From positions 1 to 16,862 of the forward strand of contig CAKQGH010000015.1 of NCBI GenBank assembly GCA_934232895.1: a stretch of 16,862 nucleotides of DNA, given 5' to 3'. The notes under the pieces were generated by a model, which was given only the letters and a program-made list of their open reading frames with translations, had not been told where the DNA came from and made no database searches. Below, one piece after another: positions 6,533-13,354 of the stretch. Each line of letters starts with the position of its first letter. The first letter of the stretch is position 1. The position numbers and the translations under genes are program-made. The DNA comes from an uncultured Alphaproteobacteria bacterium. GTDB taxonomy: Bacteria > Pseudomonadota > Alphaproteobacteria > Rs-D84.

Positions 6533-8302
6533 TTGCCACGCAAACCGATTGATAACAAAAAGACAAATACCGAAACGCGACCGTCAATGCGGTGGCGGTT
6601 GTTTGTGTGGGGATTTAATTTGTGCCTGGCGTTGGTGGCGGCGTTGGCGATGTATGTGACGGTTATATTCCTGCAAATGCCGTCGCTGGATGCAATACTG
6701 CATGAAACGCGCCCCGCGGCGGTTGTGTTTCTGGATGAAAATGGCGATGAAATTCGCAGTGCCGGCCGTATTATGGGAACACCGGTATCGGTCGACAGTT
6801 TGCCCCCCCATGTATGGCAGGCAATTATCGCCATCGAAGACAAACGATTTTTTGCGCATGGTCCAATTGATGTGCGCGGAATTACGCGTGCGGTTTTGTC
6901 TAATTTAATTCATGGGCGAATTGCGGCGGGTGGGTCGTCTATAACACAACAGACCGCCAAAAACATATTCTTGTCGCGTGAAAAAAAGATTTCGCGCAAG
7001 GTTCAAGAACTGATTTTATCGTACTGGTTGGAAAACCGATTTGATAAAAACCAGGTTTTGGATTTATACATGAATCGCGTGTCGTTGGTTGGCGGAATGC
7101 GTGGAATTGATGCCGCATCGCGCGTTATGTTCCAAACACCGGCGAACAAAATGACCGTGGCCCAGGCGGCCCAAATTGCCGCAATGTTAAAGGCGCCAAC
7201 ATCGTACAGCCCGCTGAAAAATCCGGAACGCAATATTAAACGCGCCCGCGTTGTGTTGACCGAAATGGTACGCCAGGGATACATTGATATAAATACTGCG
7301 CGCGCCGCCGCAAAACAACTGGGGCCGGCAACACCCGCGCCCGATACAAATATTTACCGGTATTGGACCGATTTTGTTATGGATGAAGTCGAATCTCGCA
7401 TCGGCACATTGAAATCTGATTTGATGGTTTATACCACAATGGATATGAAATTACAGGAACAAATTGCCGCGGCTTTGCGTGGCCGGGCGGCCGAATACCA
7501 GGGCGCGGCCATTGCCATGAATACCGATGGGGCATTGCGCGCAATGGTGGGGGGCACCGATTATCAAACCAGTCAATTCAACCGCGCAACGACCATGCGC
7601 CAACCGGGCAGTTCATTCAAACCTGTGGTGTATCTGGTTGCGCTGGAAAATGGAATGACGCCAGAATCGTACGTAAATGATTCGCCGTTTGCAATTGGCG
7701 ATTATAATCCCAAAAATTACAATGAAAAATATTATGGCGACATATCATTGGCGACCGCGTTCGCAAAAAGTGTGAATTCGGTGCCACTGAAATTGACCGA
7801 ATTGTATGGGATTGATTCCGTACTGAATATGGCGGGACGGCTGGGCGTTGGGACAAAACTGCGGCGTGAATATTCAACGGTGTTGGGCGCATCGGAAATG
7901 TCGCTGGTTGATTTGACAACCATATATGCCGTAATTTGGAATAACGGCGCATCGGTGCGACCATATTCTATTACCAAAATCACAGATGCCACGGGGGATG
8001 TTTTATATGAACGCAATCCGTCGGACGCATTGCAAATTTTGCAACCCCAGACGGTTGAATATATGACCGAATTATTGGCCGATGTTGTGGTGCGTGGCAC
8101 CGGGCGCCGTGCAAATGCACCGGGCGTTTTGGGTGGTAAAACCGGCACCAGCAATAACAATCGCGATGCGTGGTTCGTTGGTGCGGCGAATGATTTGGTT
8201 ATTGGAATTTGGGTTGGCAATGATGATTTTACGCCCATGTCATCGCGTGTCACGGGGGGCACAATTCCGGCCGAAATTTTCCACGATATTGTCGCACGGT
8301 GA
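6533..8302 (+). CDS. Class A penicillin-binding protein, bifunctional glycosyltransferase/transpeptidase (PBP1a-like, short)
   Basis: It would polymerise lipid II glycan chains and cross-link the stem peptides at the periplasmic face of the inner membrane. Numbering from the TTG: cytoplasmic basic tail, one membrane segment (about 22-46), a GT51 domain with IEDKRFFAH (catalytic Glu102), GGSSITQQ (about 133-140) and NRVSLVGGMRGI, then a transpeptidase domain with SSFK (Ser360/Lys363), SVN (Ser413) and KTGTS (Lys536). At 589 residues it is shorter than typical PBP1a/1b because no accessory domain is seen between or after the catalytic domains. TTG is preferred because AGGGGGA (6522-6528) lies 4 bases upstream; ATG 6515 is the alternative, six residues longer and without a ribosome-binding site. 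I leave the symbol empty because assignment within class A is not certain. Confidence 0.92.
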   Translation: MPRKPIDNKKTNTETRPSMRWRLFVWGFNLCLALVAALAMYVTVIFLQMPSLDAILHETRPAAVVFLDENGDEIRSAGRIMGTPVSVDSLPPHVWQAIIAIEDKRFFAHGPIDVRGITRAVLSNLIHGRIAAGGSSITQQTAKNIFLSREKKISRKVQELILSYWLENRFDKNQVLDLYMNRVSLVGGMRGIDAASRVMFQTPANKMTVAQAAQIAAMLKAPTSYSPLKNPERNIKRARVVLTEMVRQGYIDINTARAAAKQLGPATPAPDTNIYRYWTDFVMDEVESRIGTLKSDLMVYTTMDMKLQEQIAAALRGRAAEYQGAAIAMNTDGALRAMVGGTDYQTSQFNRATTMRQPGSSFKPVVYLVALENGMTPESYVNDSPFAIGDYNPKNYNEKYYGDISLATAFAKSVNSVPLKLTELYGIDSVLNMAGRLGVGTKLRREYSTVLGASEMSLVDLTTIYAVIWNNGASVRPYSITKITDATGDVLYERNPSDALQILQPQTVEYMTELLADVVVRGTGRRANAPGVLGGKTGTSNNNRDAWFVGAANDLVIGIWVGNDDFTPMSSRVTGGTIPAEIFHDIVAR

Positions 8303-8334
8303 CATAAAATCTGTTTTTATCAGGGCGCAATTTG

Positions 8335-8343
8335 TGATATAAT
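8335..8343 (+). promoter_or_regulatory. Extended -10 promoter abutting the barrel gene at 8351
   Basis: TGATATAAT with only 7 bases between the hexamer and ATG 8351. The expected +1 is 8350 or 8351, so the transcript would have no leader. No Shine-Dalgarno sequence precedes the ATG, which fits. Confidence 0.6.
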
Positions 8344-8350
8344 ACGTGGT

Positions 8351-9307
8351 ATGAAAAGCAAGATTTTATTTTTATTGCCGGTGGTGGGTGCGCTGTATGC
8401 GGCGCCGGCGGCGGCAAATTGGCAATATGATGGCACATATATTGGCGATGGTTGGTATAATGACGATGGGGCACGCTTTGTAATTTCGGTTCGTGGCGGA
8501 ATGTCATTTGGCTCGGCCAAGATTCAAAACGATATTGGGGCGTTGACGTCCGAATTTTATTACAGCCCCAGTACGGGTGATGTTATATCCAAACAGTATT
8601 ATGATTCTTTGACCGACAAGGGCGATTTTACCAATGCCGGTGTGGGCGAGATTGGCGAGTTGCCAGCCAAAAAGAATTTTTCCGAGGTCGCATTTGCCGC
8701 GGGTGCATCAATTGGGTGGACACTGCCCAATCATCCACAATGGCGTTTGGAATTGGGATGGGACCACATCAGCGAAAGCGAATATAATTCGTCGCCGTTG
8801 TTCGAAGGCGATTTGTTGCTGACCAGTGGAATTTCCATTTTTGCGCAAAGCGGTGCCGTGCAATCAACCATCACAACCGATATCGTCAGTGCGATGGCGT
8901 TCTATGATTTCTTTGATGGGTTGCAGAAACCGTTGCAAACGGTAATTCCGTATGTTGGTTTGGGTGTTGGCTATGCCGACAGTAAAACCGTTTTGAATTT
9001 GTCGGATTTGTATGGCGATTTGTCAACATCGGTTGATTTACAGAATTTTGGTAAATTGGATTCATACGATGTTTTACAATTCTATCGTTCGGAACACAGT
9101 TCGTCGAACATTGCGGGTGTTATTGCGGCCGGCGTGTCGTATGGCATAACCCAGACAATGTTTTTGGATTTTGGTGCGCGCGTTGCGTATGTGCCGCGTG
9201 TAAAATGGGTGTTGACCAATTCCGACGATACACGTACCCGCGATTGGTACAGTGCGAAAAATTTAATATACGCCAACATAATGTTGGGATTGCGATTCGA
9301 ATTCTGA
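8351..9307 (+). CDS. Outer-membrane beta-barrel protein, 318 residues
   Basis: A signal peptide (MKSKILFLLPVVGALYA, then APAAA before NWQYD) is followed by about 295 residues with outer-membrane barrel character: FVISVRGGMSFG, FAAGASIGWTL, WRLELGWDHI, VIPYVGLGVGYAD, FLDFGARVAYVP, and the C-terminal strand IYANIMLGLRFEF ending in Phe, the BAM recognition residue. Strand pattern and length suggest about 8-10 strands with long surface loops (for example 65-110), similar in style to surface-antigen and porin-like proteins of host-associated alphaproteobacteria. The precise function is unknown. It follows the PBP gene by 48 bases but has its own extended -10 promoter. A GC-rich terminator follows the stop directly. 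Confidence 0.85.
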   Translation: MKSKILFLLPVVGALYAAPAAANWQYDGTYIGDGWYNDDGARFVISVRGGMSFGSAKIQNDIGALTSEFYYSPSTGDVISKQYYDSLTDKGDFTNAGVGEIGELPAKKNFSEVAFAAGASIGWTLPNHPQWRLELGWDHISESEYNSSPLFEGDLLLTSGISIFAQSGAVQSTITTDIVSAMAFYDFFDGLQKPLQTVIPYVGLGVGYADSKTVLNLSDLYGDLSTSVDLQNFGKLDSYDVLQFYRSEHSSSNIAGVIAAGVSYGITQTMFLDFGARVAYVPRVKWVLTNSDDTRTRDWYSAKNLIYANIMLGLRFEF

Positions 9308-9332
9308 AAAACGCCCCGAACGGGGCGTTTTT
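9307..9332. terminator. Rho-independent terminator after the second barrel gene
   Basis: CGCCCC/GGGGCG stem (9312-9317/9322-9327) with GAAC loop, five A before and five T after; symmetric, so it could work on both strands. Confidence 0.9.
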
Positions 9333-9333
9333 C

Positions 9334-9361
9334 AAAGTTCAAATACCAAAGTGCAAAGTTC
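9334..9361 (+). repeat. Heptamer array, 4 units
   Basis: Units aaagttc, aaatacc, aaagtgc, aaagttc, in phase with ATCCGTC at 9362-9368. It begins 2 bases after the terminator T-run. Confidence 0.75.
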
Positions 9362-9422
9362 ATCCGTCGCCGCTGCGCTCCGCCGTGATAAAAATAATGT
9401 GTGCGCCATTCGGCGCACTGCT
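9361..9422 (+). repeat. Mosaic hairpin repeat, copy 3 (short)
   Basis: CATCCGTCGCCGCTGCGCTC followed by CGCCGTGATAAAA and the GTGCGCC-ATTC-GGCGCAC hairpin (about 9401-9418). The palindrome half seen in copies 1 and 2 is absent. GTGCGCC and its loop are unchanged although flanking bases differ, so the hairpin is the conserved core. Confidence 0.8.
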
Positions 9423-9432
9423 TTATTAATTT

Positions 9433-9460
9433 GAACTTTGAACTCTGAACTTTGAACTTT
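9433..9460 (-). repeat. Heptamer array, 4 units, inverted
   Basis: Plus-strand units gaacttt, gaactct, gaacttt, gaacttt are the reverse complement of aaagttc/agagttc. With the direct array at 9334-9361 they make an inverted repeat around mosaic copy 3. The last base overlaps the stop codon of the minus-strand comM gene. Confidence 0.75.
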
Positions 9461-10983
9461 TATATTTTGGCGCCATATTTTCCACGGTTTATGGGGCGAT
9501 ATGATAAAGCCTCGGCAATGTCGCCGATTTCGATTTCGTCGCGTCCCGCCAGGTCCGCAATTGTGCGCGCAATGCGGCGAACACGATTGTATCCACGCGC
9601 CGACATTCCCATTTTTTCCGCGGCGGTGTTCAAAAAGTTTTTCAATTCATCGGACAGTGGTGCGGCCACATCCAATGCGGCGCCGTCCAGGCGCGCATTC
9701 AAATATCCCTGGCGCGCAATTTGGCGGTTGTATGCGGCAACAACGCGGGCGCGGATTTGTGCACTGGTTTCGCGTGGTGCGGCATCGTTATCATTCATTT
9801 CCCACGGGTTTACCGGGTCAACATCGACATGCAAATCAATTCGGTCCAACAGGGGCCCCGAGATTTTATTCTGGTATGCCTCGGCACAGCGGGGCGCACG
9901 TGAACAGGACAGGGCGGCATTACCCAGGTGCCCACACGGACATGGGTTCATTGCCGCAATCAATTGAAAACGCGCCGGATATGTTGCGGTGTTTTTCGCG
10001 CGTGAAATCATAATTTTCCCAGATTCCATCGGTTGCCGTAAAATTTCCAATGTTGTGCGATTAAATTCCGGCAATTCGTCCAAAAACAGAACGCCATTAT
10101 GCGCCAGTGAAATTTCACCCGGGTGCGCGTTTGCGCCGCCGCCCGCCAATGCAACCTGGGATGCGGTGTGGTGCACACTGCGAAATGGGCGATTCCGCAT
10201 CAAACCGCGCCCGTCCAATTGCCCCGCAATGGAATATATAATTGATGTTTCCAATATCTGTTCGGCGGTCATTTCCGGCATTATTCCGGGCAAACGCGAT
10301 GCCAACATTGTTTTACCCGACCCCGGGGGACCGACCATCAGCATGGCGTGACCGCCCGCCGCGGCAATTTCCAGTGCACGTTTGGCGGCGTCTTGACCGT
10401 GAACCTCGGCCATGTCACCACATGATAGGGGCGCGCCCGCCGCCGGGGTAAATTCGGGCATTGGTAAAATCTGTGTACCCTTGAAATGATTTATCAATTC
10501 CAATACATGATTCGGGGCCAATATGTTGGTGTGACCTGACATTCGGGCCTCGGCCCCTTGGGCACCCGGACATATTATGCCCAGATTATTTTTATTTGCC
10601 CAAACACTGGCCGGTAAAACGCCATCGGTACGAACGATGGTTCCGTTCAGGCCGACTTCGCCCAATATCAGGTAATGGGATAATTCATCCTGGGGCAATA
10701 TCCCCAGCGCACACAATATGCCGCACAGTATCGGCAGGTCAAAATGCGACCCGGTTTTTTCAACATCGGCCGGCGACAAATTTACCGTCAACCGTTTGGG
10801 CGGTAATGATATGTTCAGTGCGCCCAGCACATTTTTTATACGCTCGGCCGATTCCTTGACCGCGCGATCGGCCAGACCGATGATATTAAATTCGGGGCTG
10901 GACAGACCCGCCGACAATTGCACCTGGACATCAATGCGGGTTGCATCCATACCGTTAAATATAACAGAGTTCAATGAAATCAT
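9460..10983 (-). CDS. comM: ComM/YifB-family AAA+ ATPase (Mg-chelatase-like)
   Basis: The 507 residues follow the ComM/YifB plan: an N-terminal Lon-protease-like fold (about 1-170, with DVQVQLSAGL, FNIIGLADRAVKESAERI and LPILCGIL), then an AAA+ module with Walker A GPPGSGKT (218-225), Walker B VLFLDE (298-303), HHTASQVALAGGG and the sensor region GPLLDRIDLHVDV (about 376-388). Cysteines at about 348, 350, 360 and 366 form the zinc-type cluster typical of the family. In Vibrio and Haemophilus ComM is a hexameric helicase promoting branch migration during natural transformation; here its role in DNA uptake is inference. The start has no Shine-Dalgarno sequence, but a -10 sits exactly where a leaderless mRNA would begin. 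It is divergent from lepB, with overlapping promoters. Confidence 0.95.
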   Translation of the reverse strand: MISLNSVIFNGMDATRIDVQVQLSAGLSSPEFNIIGLADRAVKESAERIKNVLGALNISLPPKRLTVNLSPADVEKTGSHFDLPILCGILCALGILPQDELSHYLILGEVGLNGTIVRTDGVLPASVWANKNNLGIICPGAQGAEARMSGHTNILAPNHVLELINHFKGTQILPMPEFTPAAGAPLSCGDMAEVHGQDAAKRALEIAAAGGHAMLMVGPPGSGKTMLASRLPGIMPEMTAEQILETSIIYSIAGQLDGRGLMRNRPFRSVHHTASQVALAGGGANAHPGEISLAHNGVLFLDELPEFNRTTLEILRQPMESGKIMISRAKNTATYPARFQLIAAMNPCPCGHLGNAALSCSRAPRCAEAYQNKISGPLLDRIDLHVDVDPVNPWEMNDNDAAPRETSAQIRARVVAAYNRQIARQGYLNARLDGAALDVAAPLSDELKNFLNTAAEKMGMSARGYNRVRRIARTIADLAGRDEIEIGDIAEALSYRPINRGKYGAKI

Positions 10984-10989
10984 ATCCGC

Positions 10990-11018
10990 ATATTAAAACT
11001 TGCGCTGAATCAATTCAA
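10990..11018 (-). promoter_or_regulatory. Promoter of comM, predicted leaderless
   Basis: Minus strand: TTGAAT (11018-11013), 17-base spacer, TAATAT (10995-10990), then six bases to the A of the start codon at 10983. The expected +1 is the A of ATG. Confidence 0.55.
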
Positions 11019-11028
11019 GTTATAAAAT
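11000..11028 (+). promoter_or_regulatory. Promoter of lepB and divergent-region dyad
   Basis: TTGCGC (11000-11005), 17-base spacer, TAAAAT (11023-11028) within TATAAAAT. The spacer overlaps the comM -35 and holds the dyad TGAAT-CA-ATTCA (11006-11017), a possible shared operator. RNA polymerase could hardly occupy both promoters at once. Confidence 0.4.
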
Positions 11029-11054
11029 ACCCCCGACAAAAGAGGATTGTGAAT

Positions 11055-11933
11055 ATGCCACTGAAAAATACGAACGCCGCACGCGAATGGTTTAATACTA
11101 TATTTTATGGCGCACTGATTGCGATTGTTTTTCGCAGTTTGTTGTTGGAACCGTTTAATATTCCGTCGGGTTCAATGATACCAACACTGCATGTTGGTGA
11201 CCACATATTCGTCAAAAAGTGGTCGTATGGATATTCGCGTTATTCGTTCCCGTTTGGGTCATGGAAAATGTGGAATGGGCGCGTGCTGGGGCATGAACCC
11301 GCGGTTGGCGATGTTGTTGTGTTTCGCAATCCGGCCAATGAATCCCAGGATTATATCAAACGTCTGATTGCCGTGCCGGGTGATACGGTGCAAATGGTTG
11401 ATGGGCGCCTGTATATAAATGGCACGATTGTTCCGCGCGAAAATCCGCGCCCGTACATTGTTGCGAATTTGCCGAAATCGCTGCGCAGTGTCGGGTATTA
11501 CCAGGATAATATGTCGATAAAGGGCAACAAGATTTGGATTGATAACGCACCCGCAGATTTTAATTACACGGTTGAATACAAAGATGACCGTTTGTGCCGT
11601 ATGTACGATGGGGCGTGTGGCGTGTTCAAAATGACCGAATATACCGAAACATTGCCAAATGGTGTCCAACACAGTATTATCGAGGCATCGGATAACGCGC
11701 CACTGGACAATACACCGTTGTTCACAGTGCCGGAAAAACACTATTTCTTTATGGGCGATAACCGTGACAACAGTGCGGACAGCCGCGCCGATGTTGGATA
11801 TGTCCCGCGCGACAATATTTTGGGTCCTGCGTGGTTTATATGGTATTCGCACAATTATTATGCGCCGATGATTTCTGTATGGAATTGGGGTAATAAAATG
11901 CGCTGGAACAGATTTGGCATGGGGGTAAAATAA
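11055..11933 (+). CDS. lepB: Signal peptidase I
   Basis: It removes Sec and Tat signal peptides on the periplasmic face of the inner membrane. The 292 residues carry one N-terminal membrane segment (about 15-31), the catalytic serine in PSGSM (Ser40), the catalytic lysine in YIKRLIAVPGD (Lys102), and box E MGDNRDNSADSR near the C-terminus. The second domain contains a Cys pair six residues apart (CRMYDGAC), like the disulfide loop of E. coli LepB. The start is ATG 11055 with AGAGGA at 11041-11046; the in-frame extension upstream to 10974 crosses the promoter and is rejected. rnc begins one base after its stop, so both are co-transcribed and probably translationally coupled. Likely clients here are the autotransporter and both barrel proteins. 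Confidence 0.96.
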   Translation: MPLKNTNAAREWFNTIFYGALIAIVFRSLLLEPFNIPSGSMIPTLHVGDHIFVKKWSYGYSRYSFPFGSWKMWNGRVLGHEPAVGDVVVFRNPANESQDYIKRLIAVPGDTVQMVDGRLYINGTIVPRENPRPYIVANLPKSLRSVGYYQDNMSIKGNKIWIDNAPADFNYTVEYKDDRLCRMYDGACGVFKMTEYTETLPNGVQHSIIEASDNAPLDNTPLFTVPEKHYFFMGDNRDNSADSRADVGYVPRDNILGPAWFIWYSHNYYAPMISVWNWGNKMRWNRFGMGVK

Positions 11934-11934
11934 A

Positions 11935-12567
11935 TTGGAACAACTGAATTATACTTTCAAAAATCCAAATTTGCTGGAATTGGCGTTGACGCAATCTGGG
12001 GCCGATGGCGCACATAATAACGAACGTCTGGAATTTATTGGCGACCGCGTGCTGGGGTTGACGGTGGCGGCGTTGCTGTATGAAATGTACCCAACCGAGC
12101 ACGAGGGCGAGTTGGCGCGTCGTCATGCGATGTTGGTGTCGACCGAAACATTGGCGTCGGTTGCCGACAAATTGAATCTGGCACCGCATATCCGCCATGG
12201 TCACATGACTGGCGGTCGCATTCGTCACATTATGGCCAACGCGATGGAGGCTATATTTGGTGCAATCTTTATTGATGGTGGGTTTGATGCGGCGCGTGCG
12301 GTAATTTTATCGCATTGGTGTGAATTGGCGGCGGCGGATGCCGTTGCACCCAAAGATGTCAAGACCGCATTACAGGAATTGGTTCAGAAAAACGGCGATG
12401 GGGCATTGCCGGTATATGAATTCTTGGAACAGACCGGCGCATCGCACAGTCCGGTTTTCCGTGTTCGCGTGACCGCCATGGGCCACACCGCCACGGCCAC
12501 CGGTCCGTCGAAAAAAGTGGCCAGCATAAACGCCGCGGATGCGTTGTTGAAAATCCTTGCAATTTAG
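11935..12567 (+). CDS. rnc: Ribonuclease III
   Basis: It cleaves double-stranded RNA in rRNA maturation and mRNA decay. The 210 residues comprise an RIII domain with the signature NERLEFIGDRVLGL (Glu30, Glu33, Asp37), a second metal-site region MANAMEAIFGAIFIDGG (Glu105) and a C-terminal dsRNA-binding domain (about 141-208, with ALQELVQKNG and GPSKKVASINAADALL). The position equivalent to the second catalytic Asp (Asp107 of Aquifex, Asp114 of E. coli) reads Asn102 here. The start is TTG, one base after the lepB stop; G-rich sequence at 11921-11925 may serve as the ribosome-binding site, and coupling to lepB is likely. lepB-rnc is the usual proteobacterial order, but era does not follow; secG does. 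Confidence 0.95.
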   Translation: MEQLNYTFKNPNLLELALTQSGADGAHNNERLEFIGDRVLGLTVAALLYEMYPTEHEGELARRHAMLVSTETLASVADKLNLAPHIRHGHMTGGRIRHIMANAMEAIFGAIFIDGGFDAARAVILSHWCELAAADAVAPKDVKTALQELVQKNGDGALPVYEFLEQTGASHSPVFRVRVTAMGHTATATGPSKKVASINAADALLKILAI

Positions 12568-12619
12568 GGAATTGATGGATAAAATCACGGCATAATAAAC
12601 CAGATAACAGGGGATAAAA

Positions 12620-12958
12620 ATGTTTTCTATTTTGTTGGTATTGTTGATAATTGTCGCAGTATTTATGATTGGTATTATTTTATTACAGAAATCCGAGGGC
12701 AGCGGTATGTCCGGTTCCGCGGCGGCATCTATGTTTGGTGGCGCACTGACTGGGGCGGCGGCCGGTAATTTTCTGACCCGTGCAACGGCGTGGTTGGCGA
12801 CAATATTCTTTGTTTTGTGCGCGGCGTTGGCGTTGGTTTCGTCGAAATCTGATATGGCGCGCCAGCAAAGTGAATTGCGCCAGGAAATTGTGGCCCAGGA
12901 ATCGGTTGCGGCAACAGCCCCGGCGGCGGATGCGGCGCAAAATCAGCCTGAAAAATAA
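12620..12958 (+). CDS. secG: Protein-export membrane protein SecG
   Basis: SecG is the small non-essential subunit of the SecYEG translocon. The 112 residues show two membrane helices (about 3-22 and 52-74), separated by the family signature LLQKSEGSGM and a Gly/Ala-rich stretch (AAASMFGGALTGAAAGNFL, then TRATAWLATIFF), and a polar Ala/Gln tail. AGGGGA at 12608-12613 gives a good ribosome-binding site. It lies 52 bases after rnc and may belong to the lepB-rnc transcript; no convincing separate promoter was found. A strong terminator follows the stop. Confidence 0.95.
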   Translation: MFSILLVLLIIVAVFMIGIILLQKSEGSGMSGSAAASMFGGALTGAAAGNFLTRATAWLATIFFVLCAALALVSSKSDMARQQSELRQEIVAQESVAATAPAADAAQNQPEK

Positions 12959-12974
12959 TTGAAAAATATATTTC

Positions 12975-13004
12975 AAAAAAAATCGCCCAGATGGGCGATT
13001 TTTT
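12975..13004. terminator. Bidirectional terminator between secG and the convergent small gene
   Basis: AATCGCCC (12981-12988) pairs with GGGCGATT (12993-13000) around AGAT, with six A before and four more T after. It ends secG on the plus strand and the small membrane-protein gene on the minus strand, whose stop codon begins inside the T-run. Confidence 0.9.
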
Positions 13005-13242
13005 ATTTGCGTTTGGCTGTTTTGCGTGCGGGCTTTTTCGCCGGCGCGGCCGTTGCCGATTTCGTAAATTCACGATACAGCATAACAATGCATGTGTATC
13101 CGATTACGGCAGATATGGCGGTAATCAACCCGGCAATTAAACCATCGGAAAAGATTGCAAACAATATAATTGCCGCAACCAATACAACGGTATACCCCAG
13201 GTTTTTTGCCAACACATTCAAAACTTTTTCGGCTGTTTTCAT
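13003..13242 (-). CDS. Small two-helix membrane protein, function unknown
   Basis: The 79 residues start at MKTAEKVLNVLAKN, with AAGGAA on the minus strand just upstream; an eight-residue upstream extension is less likely. A hydrophobic stretch of about 40 residues (YTVVLVAAIILFAIF, then GLIAGLITAISAVIGYTCIVML) forms two membrane helices joined at SDG, followed by a very basic tail (KKPARKTAKRK) that should lie in the cytoplasm. I do not recognise a family. It is convergent with secG and lies downstream of the solenoid gene on the same strand, but has its own extended -10 and is separated from that gene by a terminator. Confidence 0.75.
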   Translation of the reverse strand: MKTAEKVLNVLAKNLGYTVVLVAAIILFAIFSDGLIAGLITAISAVIGYTCIVMLYREFTKSATAAPAKKPARKTAKRK

Positions 13243-13271
13243 TATGTTTCCTTTTATGTTATACACCGCAT

Positions 13272-13280
13272 ATTATACCA
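13272..13280 (-). promoter_or_regulatory. Extended -10 promoter of the small membrane-protein gene
   Basis: TGGTATAAT on the minus strand: a perfect hexamer with TGN extension. The predicted +1 near 13265 gives a leader of about 22 bases that holds AAGGAA. Confidence 0.6.
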
Positions 13281-13301
13281 CAGTTTTATCCAAAATATAT
13301 G

Positions 13302-13327
13302 AAAAAAGACCGCACATTCGTGCGGTC
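13302..13327 (-). terminator. Terminator of the solenoid-protein gene
   Basis: Perfect 8-bp stem GACCGCAC/GTGCGGTC (13308-13315/13320-13327) with a four-base loop, followed on the minus strand by six T (13307-13302). It lies 28 bases beyond the stop at 13355. Confidence 0.88.
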
Positions 13328-13354
13328 GTTGTTTTTGTTTATGTGTGGGTGCAA

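Noticed and set aside
10974..11054. Upstream extension of lepB by 27 residues
   Set aside because: It crosses the predicted lepB promoter and lacks a ribosome-binding site; AGAGGA before ATG 11055 and the normal LepB N-terminus support the shorter form.
11259..11852. 197-codon minus-strand open frame
   Set aside because: It is antisense to lepB, which has every catalytic motif.
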